In this document: positions 1 to 10,694 of the stretch, in pieces | How positions within the stretch are numbered: the stretch's first letter is position 1 | Layout: each line of letters starts with the position of its first letter | NCBI RefSeq assembly: GCF_000471905.2 | Contig: NW_006499436.1 | Location: 1,033,443-1,097,442, forward strand | Source of the DNA: Amborella trichopoda | Lineage: Eukaryota > Streptophyta > Magnoliopsida > Amborellales > Amborellaceae | Direction of reading: 5' to 3' | Length of the DNA stretch: 64,000 nt | Made by a program: the position numbers and the translations under genes | The notes under the pieces: model-generated | Database searches by the model: none | What the model was told of the DNA's origin: nothing | The model's input: the letters and a program-made list of their open reading frames with translations, nothing else

Positions 1-92
1 AACTAAACGTAAACGTAACGTAACGTAAACGTAACGTAAACGTAACGTAACGTAACGTAACGTAAGTACGTAACGTACTACGTAGTACGTAG

Positions 93-130
<38 letters not shown>
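1..130. repeat. ACGTA-type short tandem repeat followed by (GA)n microsatellite
   Basis: The first 91 bases are an irregular array of the words ACGTA and ACGTAA. It turns into a palindromic stretch of TACGTA words at about 65-91 and runs directly into a GA dinucleotide tract at 92-130. It is not the plant telomere unit TTTAGGG, and no gene is seen in it. The array is cut by the window edge, so its full length is unknown. Confidence 0.85.
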
Positions 131-132
<2 letters not shown>

Positions 133-154
133 AAATATGTTGAGGGTGGCTCTC

Positions 155-200
155 TTAAGCGGACCCCAATTAATTAGGATAAGGCATGGATGATGATGAC
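155..200 (+). mobile_element. 3' tail of an RTE-type LINE
   Basis: The sequence CCCCAATTAATTAGGATAAGG followed shortly by a GATGATGATG tail matches the 3' terminus typical of plant RTE retrotransposons. A near-identical terminus occurs at 48598-48640. The insertion interrupts the left copy of the 194-541/727-1077 duplication. The bases on either side, near 139-153 and 200-215, look like a diverged target duplication of about 15 bp. Only the tail is present, as expected of severe 5' truncation. Confidence 0.6.
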
Positions 201-541
201 AAGGGGGGCTTTCTTATATGTTTATCATGAGGCCAAAGTGTTGGGTAAAGTACCCCTTAGAATGTCAACTGTGCGGACCACATTCTCCTTATAGTTTTAG
301 AATCTCTCTCTGTCTCTCTCACTCTCACACACATACATGCAAATCCAATATTGACCACAGCAACTACATATCTACCAGTGCATTATGACAATCATCCCCT
401 AAAGAATCCCATCTTCTCCCACAACAGACGAACCACATTACCATGTAGTATCATCAAGATTCCTCTCATTTCATTTCTTAACAGAACATTACCATTATAA
501 TTAACCAATGCCCTACAATTCCCAAGAACAGTCTACTCAAT
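194..541. repeat. Diverged direct duplication, left copy (partner at 727-1077)
   Basis: This 350-bp stretch is repeated with scattered substitutions and small indels at 727-1077. Shared landmarks, in the same order, include AGAATGTCAACTGTG, GGACCACATT, the CTGTCTCTCTCAC run and CATTATAATT. Both copies lie in the probable first intron of the minus-strand gene that leaves the window on the left. No coding potential is visible in either copy. Confidence 0.75.
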
Positions 542-726
542 GCAGCATGGGTCACAGGTGGAAATACAGTGACCATGACATTTCGAAGAACATTGAGGAA
601 CCTGCGTGCTAGCCAAATAAAATACACTGCTGAAATTCCCAATCGATATAAAAATAACGCATCCTTAGGAATCAAGAATCTTAGTCATTTAGAGATAGAT
701 AGAGAGAGGAAGTGAGAGAGATTTCA

Positions 727-1077
727 ATATGTTAAGGGAGGCTTTCTTACATATTTATCATCAATCCTAAGGGTTAAGCTCAGTACAACTTAGAATGTCA
801 ACTGTGTGGACCACATTAGCCCTATAAGAATAGACTCCTTCTAGTTTAAGAATCTTTGCCTGTCTCTCTCACACACACATGCAAGTCCCATATTGGCCAC
901 ACCAAAGACAACTAGCAGTGCACAATAACAATTCAGTTCAACCTCTAAAGAATGGCAGCTTCCAACACAACAGACCCCATTACGATGTAGAATCATCAAA
1001 ACCATTCTCAATTCATTTCTTAAACAGAACATTAACATTATAATTCACAAATGCCCTGCAATTCCCAAAAACAGCCT
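727..1077. repeat. Diverged direct duplication, right copy (partner at 194-541)
   Basis: This is the second copy of the 350-bp duplication. It is uninterrupted, whereas the left copy carries the RTE tail near its start. That places the duplication before the RTE insertion. Confidence 0.75.
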
Positions 1078-1137
1078 ACTTTACCCTAAATTAAACGACA
1101 AACTAATGGCAGGAACAAACTAAAACACACGAGGGAA

Positions 1138-1197
1138 TCATATTCACTAGTTGAAATTCAAACTACTTCATATTCACTAGTTGAAATTCAAACTACT
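1138..1197. repeat. Perfect 30-bp tandem duplication
   Basis: Two identical 30-bp units sit head to tail at 1138-1167 and 1168-1197. Identity suggests a recent replication-slippage event. No open frame uses it. Confidence 0.9.
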
Positions 1198-1672
1198 CAG
1201 AAAGAGAAACACATCTGTAAAGAAATGTAACATAATATCATCAGATTCCTTTAAAGTAACAGTTGAACAGAGGAAGTACGAGAAGCACCTGCAGAATTTC
1301 AACTACGATTCTACAGCGAGAGAGAGAAATCAAAAGCCAATCTTCCAAACCGCAAGGTTCTTAGATGGACAGAGAAATCAGGAGAAGAACGCAGGAAAGA
1401 TTGTAGAGAGAGAAAGAAACCGAATACCATCACCCTTGAGTAACATGATACTTCAAGGAAAGATTCAATTAACCAGAAGAAATTCGAACTCCTCAAAGAA
1501 ACAAAATGCTTTCCTCAATGAAACACATCTCTCTAACATATAACTCCCTAAAAGCCCTCAGAAAGATTAAATTCAAATGGTTTTGAGCACAAACAAAGGG
1601 AAAAAAAAAAATGCAGAGTACAAAAAGAAATAAGAACAGGATTAAGATTGCAGCGAGAAAGGAGTAAAGTAC

Positions 1673-1800
1673 CTTCGCCCCTGACTTGCATGGCGCTGCA
1701 ATTAGAGAAGAGCTTCAATATATTGAAGGAGCACAAGGACCAAGAGAGAGGGAGAAACAGAGAGAAGACGTGATTTTCGGCCCTTTTATAAACAGAAACC
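1673..1800 (-). promoter_or_regulatory. Probable promoter and short first coding exon of a minus-strand gene running off the left edge
   Basis: Read on the minus strand, a TATAAAAG box lies at 1790-1783. It is followed by a pyrimidine-rich leader (CTTCTCTCTG) and an ATG at 1691-1689 in the context GCGCCATGC. The frame continues for six codons (MQVRGE) to a good splice donor, AAG|GTACTT, with the last exon base at 1673. Downstream DNA to the left edge looks like an intron, with T-rich tracts and no sustained frame. TATA box, leader and donor in the right order resemble a plant gene start, but I cannot identify the gene. A non-coding first exon is possible. Confidence 0.4.
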
Positions 1801-2161
1801 AAAGTCACCAAACATGCAACAGTCAGAGAGAGAGGGGGCAAAGGGAGTAGAGAGAGAGTGTTAGTTGAGAATGGCGCCGCCTTTTGTCAGTTTCATTTCC
1901 GTAAAAAATGCATTGTTTATTCTTCGTGTTCGTGTACACAAAGAGATACAGCCCCTGGTTCTGTGTGACTGGGCAGCATAGGGAATTATTTTGATTTTCA
2001 GGAAAAAAACAGGGTTTTCAAAACATATAGGGAATTATTTTGGCCATATTCAACGTTAGTTATGCCACCCAAAAACGAATGGTATCATAGGCGTTGTCAT
2101 TTGGGCCCAAGAAAGCGTGTTGTATTATAGGGGTTGTCATTTGGGCTACTCATTGAAGTAA

Positions 2162-2890
2162 TTTTTTTTTATAAATAACAAAGTATTTATTAATAACAAC
2201 AAATTATCAAACAGAAATAGAAAGAGAAGATAAGGACGTGCCATTTGGCAAGTGAAACGGGTGGCTTCACTAAAAACATGCTCCAAAGAAACAATCAACA
2301 AATCAAGAATCCGCAACCACAGGGATTTCAAGCGTATCAACAAATAGAGAAAATTGGGATTTCAGTACGCTTAACTTCTTTTTACACCACCCCATCTACT
2401 CTCCTTCCATAATACACGCATACCCCAAATTATAGCCTCCTTTGAATTGAATTGTCTCTGGTTCGATTAAGTTATATTGATGAAGCATAAAATCAGTCTC
2501 CCAAATGCCCCCATCCCTCTTGCACCTACCCGACGTACGCTTGATCGTAGCAAGAACTCTCTCAAACGGCATAATCTCTCTTTCAAAGATGCGCCTATTA
2601 CGTTCCAACCAAATCTCCCATAATATAGTTCTCTTGGCAATCTTCTATGTGGCCCTACCAATATTTGGCAATTGTGGTAAAGAAAGATGATTGAGAATAT
2701 ACCCAAAACACTATGTAGTAATGCTGTGCTAAAACCCAAAGTCATGAAAAACCAGTGCCAAATCCTAGAGACAAAATTACTGAGGAGAAAAAGGTGGGAT
2801 ACGGATTTAGCATCTTCATTGCATATCAAACAAATGTTAAGTAGAATTTTCTCTCTTTGTAGTAGATTATTTATAGTTAGGATTTGTAAC
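2162..2890 (-). mobile_element. L1-type LINE remnant (C-terminal zinc-finger-like RT region)
   Basis: On the minus strand, 2892-2600 encodes NICLICNEDAKSVSHLFL, the zf-RVT motif (CxxC...H) that follows reverse transcriptase in plant LINEs. The end of the protein (ERNRRIFE and onward) continues in a different frame at 2608-2399, so there is a frameshift near 2600. A T-run on the plus strand at 2162-2170 would be the poly(A) tail of the element. The polymerase core is absent, so this is a 5'-truncated dead copy. Confidence 0.75.
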
Positions 2891-3023
2891 AAGATTTAAC
2901 TGACAACTCACCATCCAATGCAATCGGTCGCATGAAAGCATGTGTCCAAAGGGAAGACAACGGGCACGGGTTTATTATTATGGTGGAATGACCAAAATGG
3001 ATTTATAAATTATAAAAAGGAAA

Positions 3024-3240
3024 GTATGTAATGAGATCATTACTATTGGTGTAAGGTGGTCACAATTAATCATTGATCATTGTATGTGAAATTGGGGGAT
3101 TGCATTTATCTCATTGACCAAACTCAAAGGTTAAAATAAAATCTTTTGAACTTTGTGACCCACCTGTCGTATTAGATTTCGAATCTGATAGTTATAAGTA
3201 GTTGTTCTCTTTGTATGAAAGGTAATTGGTCTTATTGTAT
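3024..3240. mobile_element. MITE family 2, copy A
   Basis: A 217-bp non-coding unit with inverted ends: GTATGTAATGAGATCA on the left and TGGTCTTATTGTAT on the right. Relatives lie at 19543-19778, 36751-36970 and 37869-38090. They share the ends and internal words such as GGTCACAA and a CTTTGAACTT-like core. No clear target duplication was found, so the superfamily is unassigned. Confidence 0.6.
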
Positions 3241-3311
3241 AAAATCCCCTTATAAAAAAAAATTGTCCAAGCACCTCAAAAAGTGAATTAGCAACTTCAA
3301 TATTAAAATTA

Positions 3312-3511
3312 GAGTAATGATCCTATGAGACCCTCCCACACCCACGTATGTAGGACCCTAAAGGATCACAATTAAATTTGGCACAGATCTCTAGAAAAAT
3401 TATCACATGGGTGTGGGACTTGATTTTTCTAAAGATCTGTGCTAAATTTAATGATGATCTTTTGAAGTCCTACACATATGAGTGTGAGAGGGTCTCACAA
3501 AGTCATTTCCC
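3312..3511. mobile_element. MITE family 1, copy 1 (9-bp target duplication)
   Basis: A 200-bp, highly self-complementary unit begins GAGTAATGATCCTATGAGACC and ends in a degenerate inverse of it (GTCATTTCCC). The flanks are TTAAAATTA at 3303-3311 and ATAAAATTA at 3512-3520, eight of nine identical. Two further copies at 7239 and 13766 also have near-perfect 9-bp flanks. A 9-bp target duplication is characteristic of Mutator-like elements, so this is inferred to be a MULE-derived MITE. Confidence 0.8.
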
Positions 3512-3520
3512 ATAAAATTA

Positions 3521-5664
3521 TCCAAATGTCTTTTTATTTAAGTACTTCTTCAAATTTTAATTAAAAATGTCAAAATGGTCCCCTTGATTTCATGATACAA
3601 TAGCGAGGTCATTTTGATAATTTGAAAGTCACTTGAGTCTTGACATGAATGATCCTTGATCTTAGGATGAAAGGTTCTTGTTACGTATCTTTTACCAAAA
3701 AAAATTAATTTGGGGTTAAAAAAAAAAAAGAACAAACAAAGAGTATTTATGTTTCTTCACTGGGTGAACCTTTGTAATTTTGTCATTCAATAAAATTTGA
3801 TAATATTAAAAATAAAAAAGAATAGAAAAAAAAAAAGGACTTAATGGAGACATGTTACCTAGTTACATCCACTTATTCACAATTCCAAACCTTAGGTAGG
3901 ACCTTCTAATAGTAGTTTTTATAAGGTCTTGTCTTTATCAAAATAAAATAAAGTCTCATCATGAATTTTCGTCCCGAAAGCTCTTTGGGCAACGGAAATG
4001 TCTATAATGGATTTAAAATTAATTTCCAACACCGATTATAAAACTTAAAACTAAAAAATGGTATAGATAATCCAAAACTGTGAATACGTATTTTTAGGAC
4101 AAAATGGATGATATAGATTATACATTGCAATATACACTATTTTTGGAGGATAAAATCTTTAATGTTTTCTAACAACCATAATAGTCAAGGTTGAGATGAC
4201 TAATTTGAAGGTTTTCCAATGCCAAAACTGTAATTTTCATTGAGTTTTGAGATGACTCTTTTTTTTCTTTTCTTTTTTTATAGAGAGGAAAACATTTTCG
4301 TTTAATAAAAGCATGTACAATTATTTGGCTCAAGTAACTTCCACAAGCCATACTACCCCGATGTCTTCACTTCTCCATGATAACAAAATCAGACTATTCT
4401 GCCTCATTTATTTTGACGTGGTAAAACAATCATCATCATCTTAGCATTTTCTCAATTATTTAGATTCGACTATGGAGTGATTAATCAATATTTCTTAAAA
4501 TAATTGTTTAGGAAAATGGATTCATGTACTAACATTGAGAAAAAAAGAAAGAAAAAAAAACTTGTGATACAAACTACAAAGTGATGGTAAGAGAGTGAGG
4601 GGTCTTGATGGGGAAGACCCAGTAGATTTGAGAGCACAAATCTTTACGTGGGACACACGGGAGAAAACTAGAAAAAGCAATGGAAGAGAGAGAGAGGGTG
4701 CGCAATAATTGCAGCTTGTGAGAGAGGGTGGACAATAATTGAAACTTCGTTAAATAATGATTACTTTCTCTGACACGACGTAAAATAAATGGACATGAGG
4801 ATGAATTTTTTGAGTGGTACGTCGGAGAAAGCTAGGACCACATAGTGTGAAAGTTATAATAATAAAATATAAGAACCGGCCTTGGGTAACTCGACAAATC
4901 CATGGGTACTCGCCGGAGTTTTAGAACACTAGTTTTTAGAGATTGCAAGACGGTTATATCGTGACTTCAAGGTGAAATACAGATTTATACTTAAATTTCG
5001 AGAGTGAAGTACAGGTTTATACTCAAATTTCGGGTGAATTTCAACAAATTAAGGTTGAATTTTGCCAAAGCTCGCATATTACGATAATAAATATAAATAG
5101 CATTGCTCGCTAAGTATTAAATTTAAAATAAGATAAAAGGAAAAAAACCCAACCTTTTATTTTCATGTGCTTTGGTTTTTTGAAAGATGCAGCTTTGAAA
5201 ATATCTTTCATGGAAGTGGTTACTACAAGTTATACGGTGACTTGTCGTTTCGCTTTTTTGTCATCAAATAGAAAAGTGCTACATTTCTTTATTGTGATTT
5301 TGACAATCAAACACGCCTTTAGGAGGCTCGTTTGTTTTTTTGGAGTAGGATTTTCGGCAGGAATTTTCATAAATCCGTTTTCCTGGAGATTCTCGATCTC
5401 AAAAATAAAAAAGGGGCATCTTGTCATTTAAGTATAGGGAGGGGTAAGAAAAAGCTGTCGTGGTCAAATTTGCGAGCGGAGCACATGCTATATCCTACGT
5501 GTGAAGTTTATATAAAAAATTAGAAGGTTTTACACGTGCATAAAATCAAAACATGCGGCATTTCAATACAAAAGACACGTGCTGCTGCTCCCTCGATGCA
5601 ACGCACACGCGGTCCCTTGTTTCTCTCTTCTTCCGGGCTCGTAAAATCAGTGACGCGTAATTCA
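3521..5664. other. Intergenic DNA, no gene seen; one MITE-like remnant
   Basis: This AT-rich stretch has no sustained open frame that resembles a known protein. Positions 4011-4245 read in reverse match repeats at 39140-39360 and 51040-51320; shared words are an AAATAGTGTATATTGCA-like core and TTTTATAATCGG. They form a third repeat family (family 4 here). Elsewhere only short homopolymers and GA tracts (4685-4700) were noticed. Confidence 0.5.
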
Positions 5665-5736
5665 CGCCAAAAACTTATATGCTCCCGCGGGTACACATGA
5701 CGCCAAAAACTTATATGCTCCCGCGGGTACACATGA
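5665..5736. repeat. Perfect 36-bp tandem duplication, near G-box-like sites
   Basis: Two identical 36-bp units lie at 5665-5700 and 5701-5736, each containing the palindrome CCCGCGGG. About 100-140 bp upstream are two ACACGTG words (near 5533 and 5574), the core of plant G-box/ABRE sites. The local GC content exceeds the surroundings. No confident gene begins here, so regulatory function is only a possibility. Confidence 0.6.
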
Positions 5737-6910
5737 TAGATTAGAGGGCTGGACTAAGAGTCGCCGATTTGGATTGACAGTCGGTGGGGCCTAACTTAAT
5801 TCCTCCTAGTTGGATTTAAGAATAGTTTTGATTTGATAGACTCGGACGCTTCTGTCAAAAAAAAACTAGGCGACCGTGTCAGGCATGTAGCAATTCAAAT
5901 TAACGAGATCGCCATGTTCTACCCATTTTATTTTAGGTTTTTAAAAAAAATTAAAATAACTATTAATTTCTTATACCGAAGGATCGGTTGATCAACGATT
6001 TGAATCGATCCAATAGGTGATCCAGATAGGAATCTTAAAGTATTGCAGTAAAGAAGCTCACATGAGGCACAAAATGCAGCAATATGGGCTCACCTTCCCT
6101 ACAGTAGTAGATGATAATAGTATGAAGCGAGTATGAAATAGTCACAGTTATCGGTTAATCTCCATGGTCCATGTCTGGAAATTACGGTTGATATCTCTTT
6201 GATGTAACATACATGTATTTAGGCTTTTCCTTGTAAGATACCAGCCACATATCGGAGGCAGTAAGGGTTTCGAGAAAATTAGATAAATATTTATTTTTGT
6301 TGTTGTTATTATCAAAATACCAAATATTTTGTTGTTATTTATCGTATGTCACTTTTTAAACTTCATAACAACTTTTTTTAATAAAAAATTTTATCGATTT
6401 TTTATTTTTCAACAACCGAAAACTTTTACATCTATTACGAGCTCTCCATATTTGGTTTCTTGATATTGGATGAAGCAGTGGACGAGGATGGAGCAGTTTC
6501 TCTCTCATCTCTCTTCTTTGTTTCCATTTTTGGGCTGGAGGCCTGTTTTGATGAAAGAAAATTTTGATTTTTTGAGAAAGTAGCCGTGTTTGTCGGTGAC
6601 CAAGCAGTAAATTATCGATCTCTGGTCTTCAAATGTTGCAGATTATAGTGGACCGAAGTGTATTTTTCCCTTCCATTTTCAAATAAAAGAAACCATAGCG
6701 AGAAAAACCAAAAATCTTTCGGGCCAAGAAACACAGCTACTTTCTCAACAACGACCTTTCTCTCTCTACAAAAATCTGGCCCCTATAAAGTCAAACTTTT
6801 ATTTGACCCAAGCCTCCCCTCGTCCGAAACCCTAAAACATTCTCTCTCATCGTTTTCGACGTCAAACCTGTTGGAAAATTTTTGCCCTTTTTTTAGTATC
6901 TTTTGAAGAA

Positions 6911-7090
6911 ATGGAGATCATTTCTCCTTTGCTCATGATGGGTTTTGGGAACTTGCCTGAAAAGGATCGAGAGGCAAAAGATAAAAAGCCACCATTAAAA
7001 GCCGGAGAAACAATTGGCTTACCGGAAAATAAAGCAATTCAAAAAATCAAAATTTTAAAGTTTTTGGTTTTTGCCACAACGAAATTTTAA
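6911..7090 (+). CDS. Small unrecognised ORF, possible gene fragment
   Basis: A 59-codon open frame starts MEIISPLLMMGFGNLPEKD and is rich in lysine and glutamate in its middle. It is preceded by a TATA-like CCCTATAAAG at about 6780 and a pyrimidine-rich, CCCTAAAAC-containing leader that resembles plant 5' UTRs. I do not recognise the protein, and the end of the frame (KIKILKFLVFATTKF) looks like random AT-rich DNA. It may be a captured or decayed 5' end of a gene. Weak inverted similarity between about 6571-6590 and 6726-6750 suggests the leader region is itself rearranged. Confidence 0.2.
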   Translation: MEIISPLLMMGFGNLPEKDREAKDKKPPLKAGETIGLPENKAIQKIKILKFLVFATTKF

Positions 7091-7238
7091 ATTTTTTTTT
7101 TTTTCAAAATCTGAAATTGATTTGATTTCTGTTTTTGAAAAACCGAAAATAGGTAGTTTCGTCTTTTTAAAAAAAATTGTTACAAAGTCCTAAAAATAGG
7201 CATGTAAATAATAATGAAAAGTATTCGGTATTTGGTAA

Positions 7239-7415
7239 GAGTTATGATCCTATGAGACCCTACCTACACTCATGTGTGTAGGACCCAAAGGATCGCCATT
7301 AAATTTGGCATATATTTATAAAAAAAATCAAGTCCCACATTCATATAATAACTTTTCTAGAGATTTATGTCAAATTTAATGGTGGTCTTTTGAAGTCTTC
7401 ATAAGATCATTACTC
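7239..7415. mobile_element. MITE family 1, copy 2 (9-bp target duplication)
   Basis: A 177-bp relative of the unit at 3312 begins GAGTTATGATCCTATGAGACC and ends GATCATTACTC. Flanks are ATTTGGTAA at 7230-7238 and TTTTGGTAA at 7416-7424, eight of nine identical. It is slightly shorter than the other copies because part of the right arm is missing. Confidence 0.8.
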
Positions 7416-7799
7416 TTTTGGTAATAAGGGAAACTAAAATGGATATTTATATAATTTTCTCAACGGTCTCTCTAAGAGTCAAATGTGAATGTGAGTATAG
7501 CATGCTCCCACAAGAACATACTGTAACCTATTCCTTTGGGTAAAAGGCATATATTTACGAGTCTTTTTATTTGAAAGTTTGGGATTCATTTAAAATCAAG
7601 CATTCTAAAAAAAATGTATTTAAAATGCTTTAGCCTTTGATATCTCAAAGCATAAACATAATTGTTTGAAAATTAGACAGTCTCGATTCAATTTTACAAC
7701 ATTATTTCTCACGGTGCATATTATGGCCGGTCCCAAGCCAAGATGAGAAAGGAGGGTTGTGTTCGACTAGCAACCAGCGTAAAACCTTTGGCACATCTC

Positions 7800-8295
7800 T
7801 ATCACAAACTATGATCCAATGTTTTATGATTATGCTAGGGCATATAACCATAACATTGCTATGCTGCATAGAATGGAATATTGGGCAGTCAAGAAACAAC
7901 ATATCTATAAAATGAGCATGGTTGAGATGAAGATGTCCAAATCAATGAGTGACAAAACAAGAAATTATAGAATCTGGAATGAATACATCCAAGGAAATTT
8001 AGAGGTAGCACCAATAGGTGATACGATAAAGAAAAGTCGAATCAGGTGTACTGACCATGTGTAACATCAACCTAAAACACAACAATTAGGATAGGTGATT
8101 TAATTTAAATAAAAGACTCCAAAAGGACAAGAGAAATGCCCAAAAGGACATGAATGAAAATTTTAAGAAGAGATATGGAAACTTATAATTTGATTGAAGG
8201 TATGACCCTTGATACAACAAAATGACATAAATATGATTCGTGTAACATACCACAATTAATTGGCATAAGGTTCAGATGATGAAAATGATGATTTA
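7800..8295 (+). mobile_element. RTE-type LINE remnant, 3' part
   Basis: The plus strand encodes MEYWAVKKQHIYKM, then MSDKTRNYRIWNEYIQGN and DTIKKSRIRCTDHV. These are recognisable pieces of the C-terminal RT region of plant RTE elements, where YGxECWAVKK, RNxxI and RWFGHVxRRP are usual. The 3' end has GATGATGAAAATGATGATT, an RTE-like GAT-rich tail. A homologous, further decayed copy is at 18858-19410. The catalytic core is missing. Confidence 0.65.
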
Positions 8296-8935
8296 TCACC
8301 GTGCACGTTAATTTTTTCCCTTTTTCAATTTTAAGATATTATTTCTCACTATACAATCAAAATTCCCTCTTTGAGAAATTGAGGTGAGAATATATCCCCA
8401 AAATTGGAAGCCTAAAAAATACTCCTAAATGAGATTTTGGTGTGTATGTAGTATGTGAAATGAAGTGATGAAAATCGCGCTGCTTTCGAAATTATCGTCG
8501 GTGGGTGGGAGTACAAAAGGAGACCTACTGTCCACACGACAACGCCTGCTACTCCCCTTTGTTGCACTTCGCCTCCTAAATCCCCTACATTTTCCTTTGC
8601 CGTCTCAATTGAAATACACGTGAATAATGTTTTAGACGATGTATGATTTAATTATGGAAATGTTGTTCATGACTCAGCAACGTCCATCTTACGTTGTAGA
8701 AAACTGAAAGGGTTTATAACTTCATATGGTGTAGATTTTTATTTTCCAAAAAGTCACATTTAATTTTTAATTTTTCTTTTCTTTTTTTTTTTTTCATGAT
8801 TCTTTTAGCATAGATCATGAATCTCTAAAATTTTAGATTAAAAATTTATTTTAAGATGGTTTAATGGGGGCCGGCATATGTACGTTATTAGTCGACTGAC
8901 TCATAGAAACCCCATCCTTTAATTATAGGGTGTGG

Positions 8936-9348
8936 TTTGCATAAGATTTGTTAGCTCAAGGGCAAATGCAATAGCGTACACCCAATGGTTCAAATTGATT
9001 CTATCTAATGGTCACAATTGTATTTTGTATTTGAATTTTGATATTTTTATATAAATTAAAATTATTTGAAGTCTAGAACATCCATTCTTTTCATTAAGAC
9101 ACATCTAATAAAAATATTAAAATTAATTTATAAAAAATAGACTGACCAAAATATCCCTAAAATCTTTTGAGGTATTTTGGTTAAATTAATTTTTAATAAT
9201 TTTCTTCGGTACACCTAGTTTCAGAAGTAGAATTTAAATTTTAAATAATTTAAATTTGTATAAAAAAACTAAAACTCAAAGACAAAATACAGTCATGGCC
9301 ATCCGATGGGCTCATATTGAATCAGGGCTATTGTATGCAAACTATTTC
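8936..9348. mobile_element. Long-hairpin MITE (family 3)
   Basis: The first 130 bases (from about TTTGCATA at 8938) and the last 130 (ending TATGCAAA about 9342) are imperfect inverse complements. The central part, 9100-9200, is a tighter palindrome around CAAAATATCCCTAAAATC. A similar core (CAAAATACCC...GGGTATTTTGG) occurs at 38519-38640. There is no coding sequence. The solo LTR at 9354 inserted right beside its right end. Confidence 0.55.
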
Positions 9349-9804
9349 ATCAGTGTCACGCCCCAAGAATTTACAATACTGATATTCCTGAGATGTGACA
9401 GTCAAAACATATATACATCTCTTGATAGGACAAATTTACAGTAGCAAATTCTTACAAAGTAACAAAAGAAAGTTTAAGCACAACTACAATATCTGCCAGA
9501 GTTGATCTTGACGAGCACTCAAAATGAAACCGCAGTTATCCTGAAAAAATGTTTACCATAATTTGATGAATTTGGCTACTCAGCAAGTGATCATCATAAT
9601 CCTAAAATAATCATGGTTGAAAGAAATCAATATTTTAAAAAAATGAGATCTATTAACAGAAATGCATTAACAGTTTCACTTTCAAAAATGCATAATTAAG
9701 TATAATCCGAATAATTGAAATGCATATAACATTTTAACGGCAGTGCATAATTCAAAGGATTTCACAAATTACCTTACTGGCGTTCTAAGTGGGTCACCTA
9801 TATA

Positions 9805-9980
9805 CCCCATCAGTGTACTGATGGGTCCACTTCATCCCTATCGGCGTCTCAGATAGGTCCACTTAATCCCTGTAGGTCCACTTATACCTCACCAGCGTAC
9901 TGGATGAGTCCACTTAATCCCTACCGGCGTACCGGATAGGTCCACTTATACCTCATCGGCGAACCAGATGAGTCCACTTG
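9805..9980. repeat. Minisatellite of small palindromes inside the solo LTR
   Basis: Five to six units of about 32 bp alternate a short palindrome with the constant spacer GGTCCACTTAATCC or a variant. Examples of the palindromes are CCATCAGTGTACTGATGG and CCTACCGGCGTACCGGATAGG. The stems keep pairing although their sequence differs between units. Confidence 0.8.
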
Positions 9981-10106
9981 CATACTTAAAGTATTTTTAA
10001 ATCTCTTTAAACATTTGAAAGTAGCAATATCATGTACTCAACATATCACTAAAATTATTAATATGAATTTCACTGATAACAGTCACTTCAATAATATTTC
10101 AAAAAT

Positions 10107-10694
10107 NNNNNNNNNNNNNNNNNNNNNNNNNNNNNNNNNNNNNNNNNNNNNNNNNNNNNNNNNNNNNNNNNNNNNNNNNNNNNNNNNNNNNNNNNNNNNN
10201 NNNNNNNNNNNNNNNNNNNNNNNNNNNNNNNNNNNNNNNNNNNNNNNNNNNNNNNNNNNNNNNNNNNNNNNNNNNNNNNNNNNNNNNNNNNNNNNNNNNN
10301 NNNNNNNNNNNNNNNNNNNNNNNNNNNNNNNNNNNNNNNNNNNNNNNNNNNNNNNNNNNNNNNNNNNNNNNNNNNNNNNNNNNNNNNNNNNNNNNNNNNN
10401 NNNNNNNNNNNNNNNNNNNNNNNNNNNNNNNNNNNNNNNNNNNNNNNNNNNNNNNNNNNNNNNNNNNNNNNNNNNNNNNNNNNNNNNNNNNNNNNNNNNN
10501 NNNNNNNNNNNNNNNNNNNNNNNNNNNNNNNNNNNNNNNNNNNNNNNNNNNNNNNNNNNNNNNNNNNNNNNNNNNNNNNNNNNNNNNNNNNNNNNNNNNN
10601 NNNNNNNNNNNNNNNNNNNNNNNNNNNNNNNNNNNNNNNNNNNNNNNNNNNNNNNNNNNNNNNNNNNNNNNNNNNNNNNNNNNNNNNNNNNNNN
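10107..10694. other. Assembly gap (588 N)
   Basis: This is a run of undetermined bases inside the solo LTR. Open frames that appear to span it are artefacts. Confidence 0.99.

Noticed and set aside
1..91. Telomere repeat at the window start
   Set aside because: The unit is ACGTA/ACGTAA, not TTTAGGG, and it runs into a GA microsatellite; nothing indicates a chromosome end.
1181..1543. 120-codon frame on the plus strand
   Set aside because: It begins at a TTG, is antisense to the probable 5' intron of the left-edge gene and has the Lys/Arg/Asn bias of GA-rich DNA.
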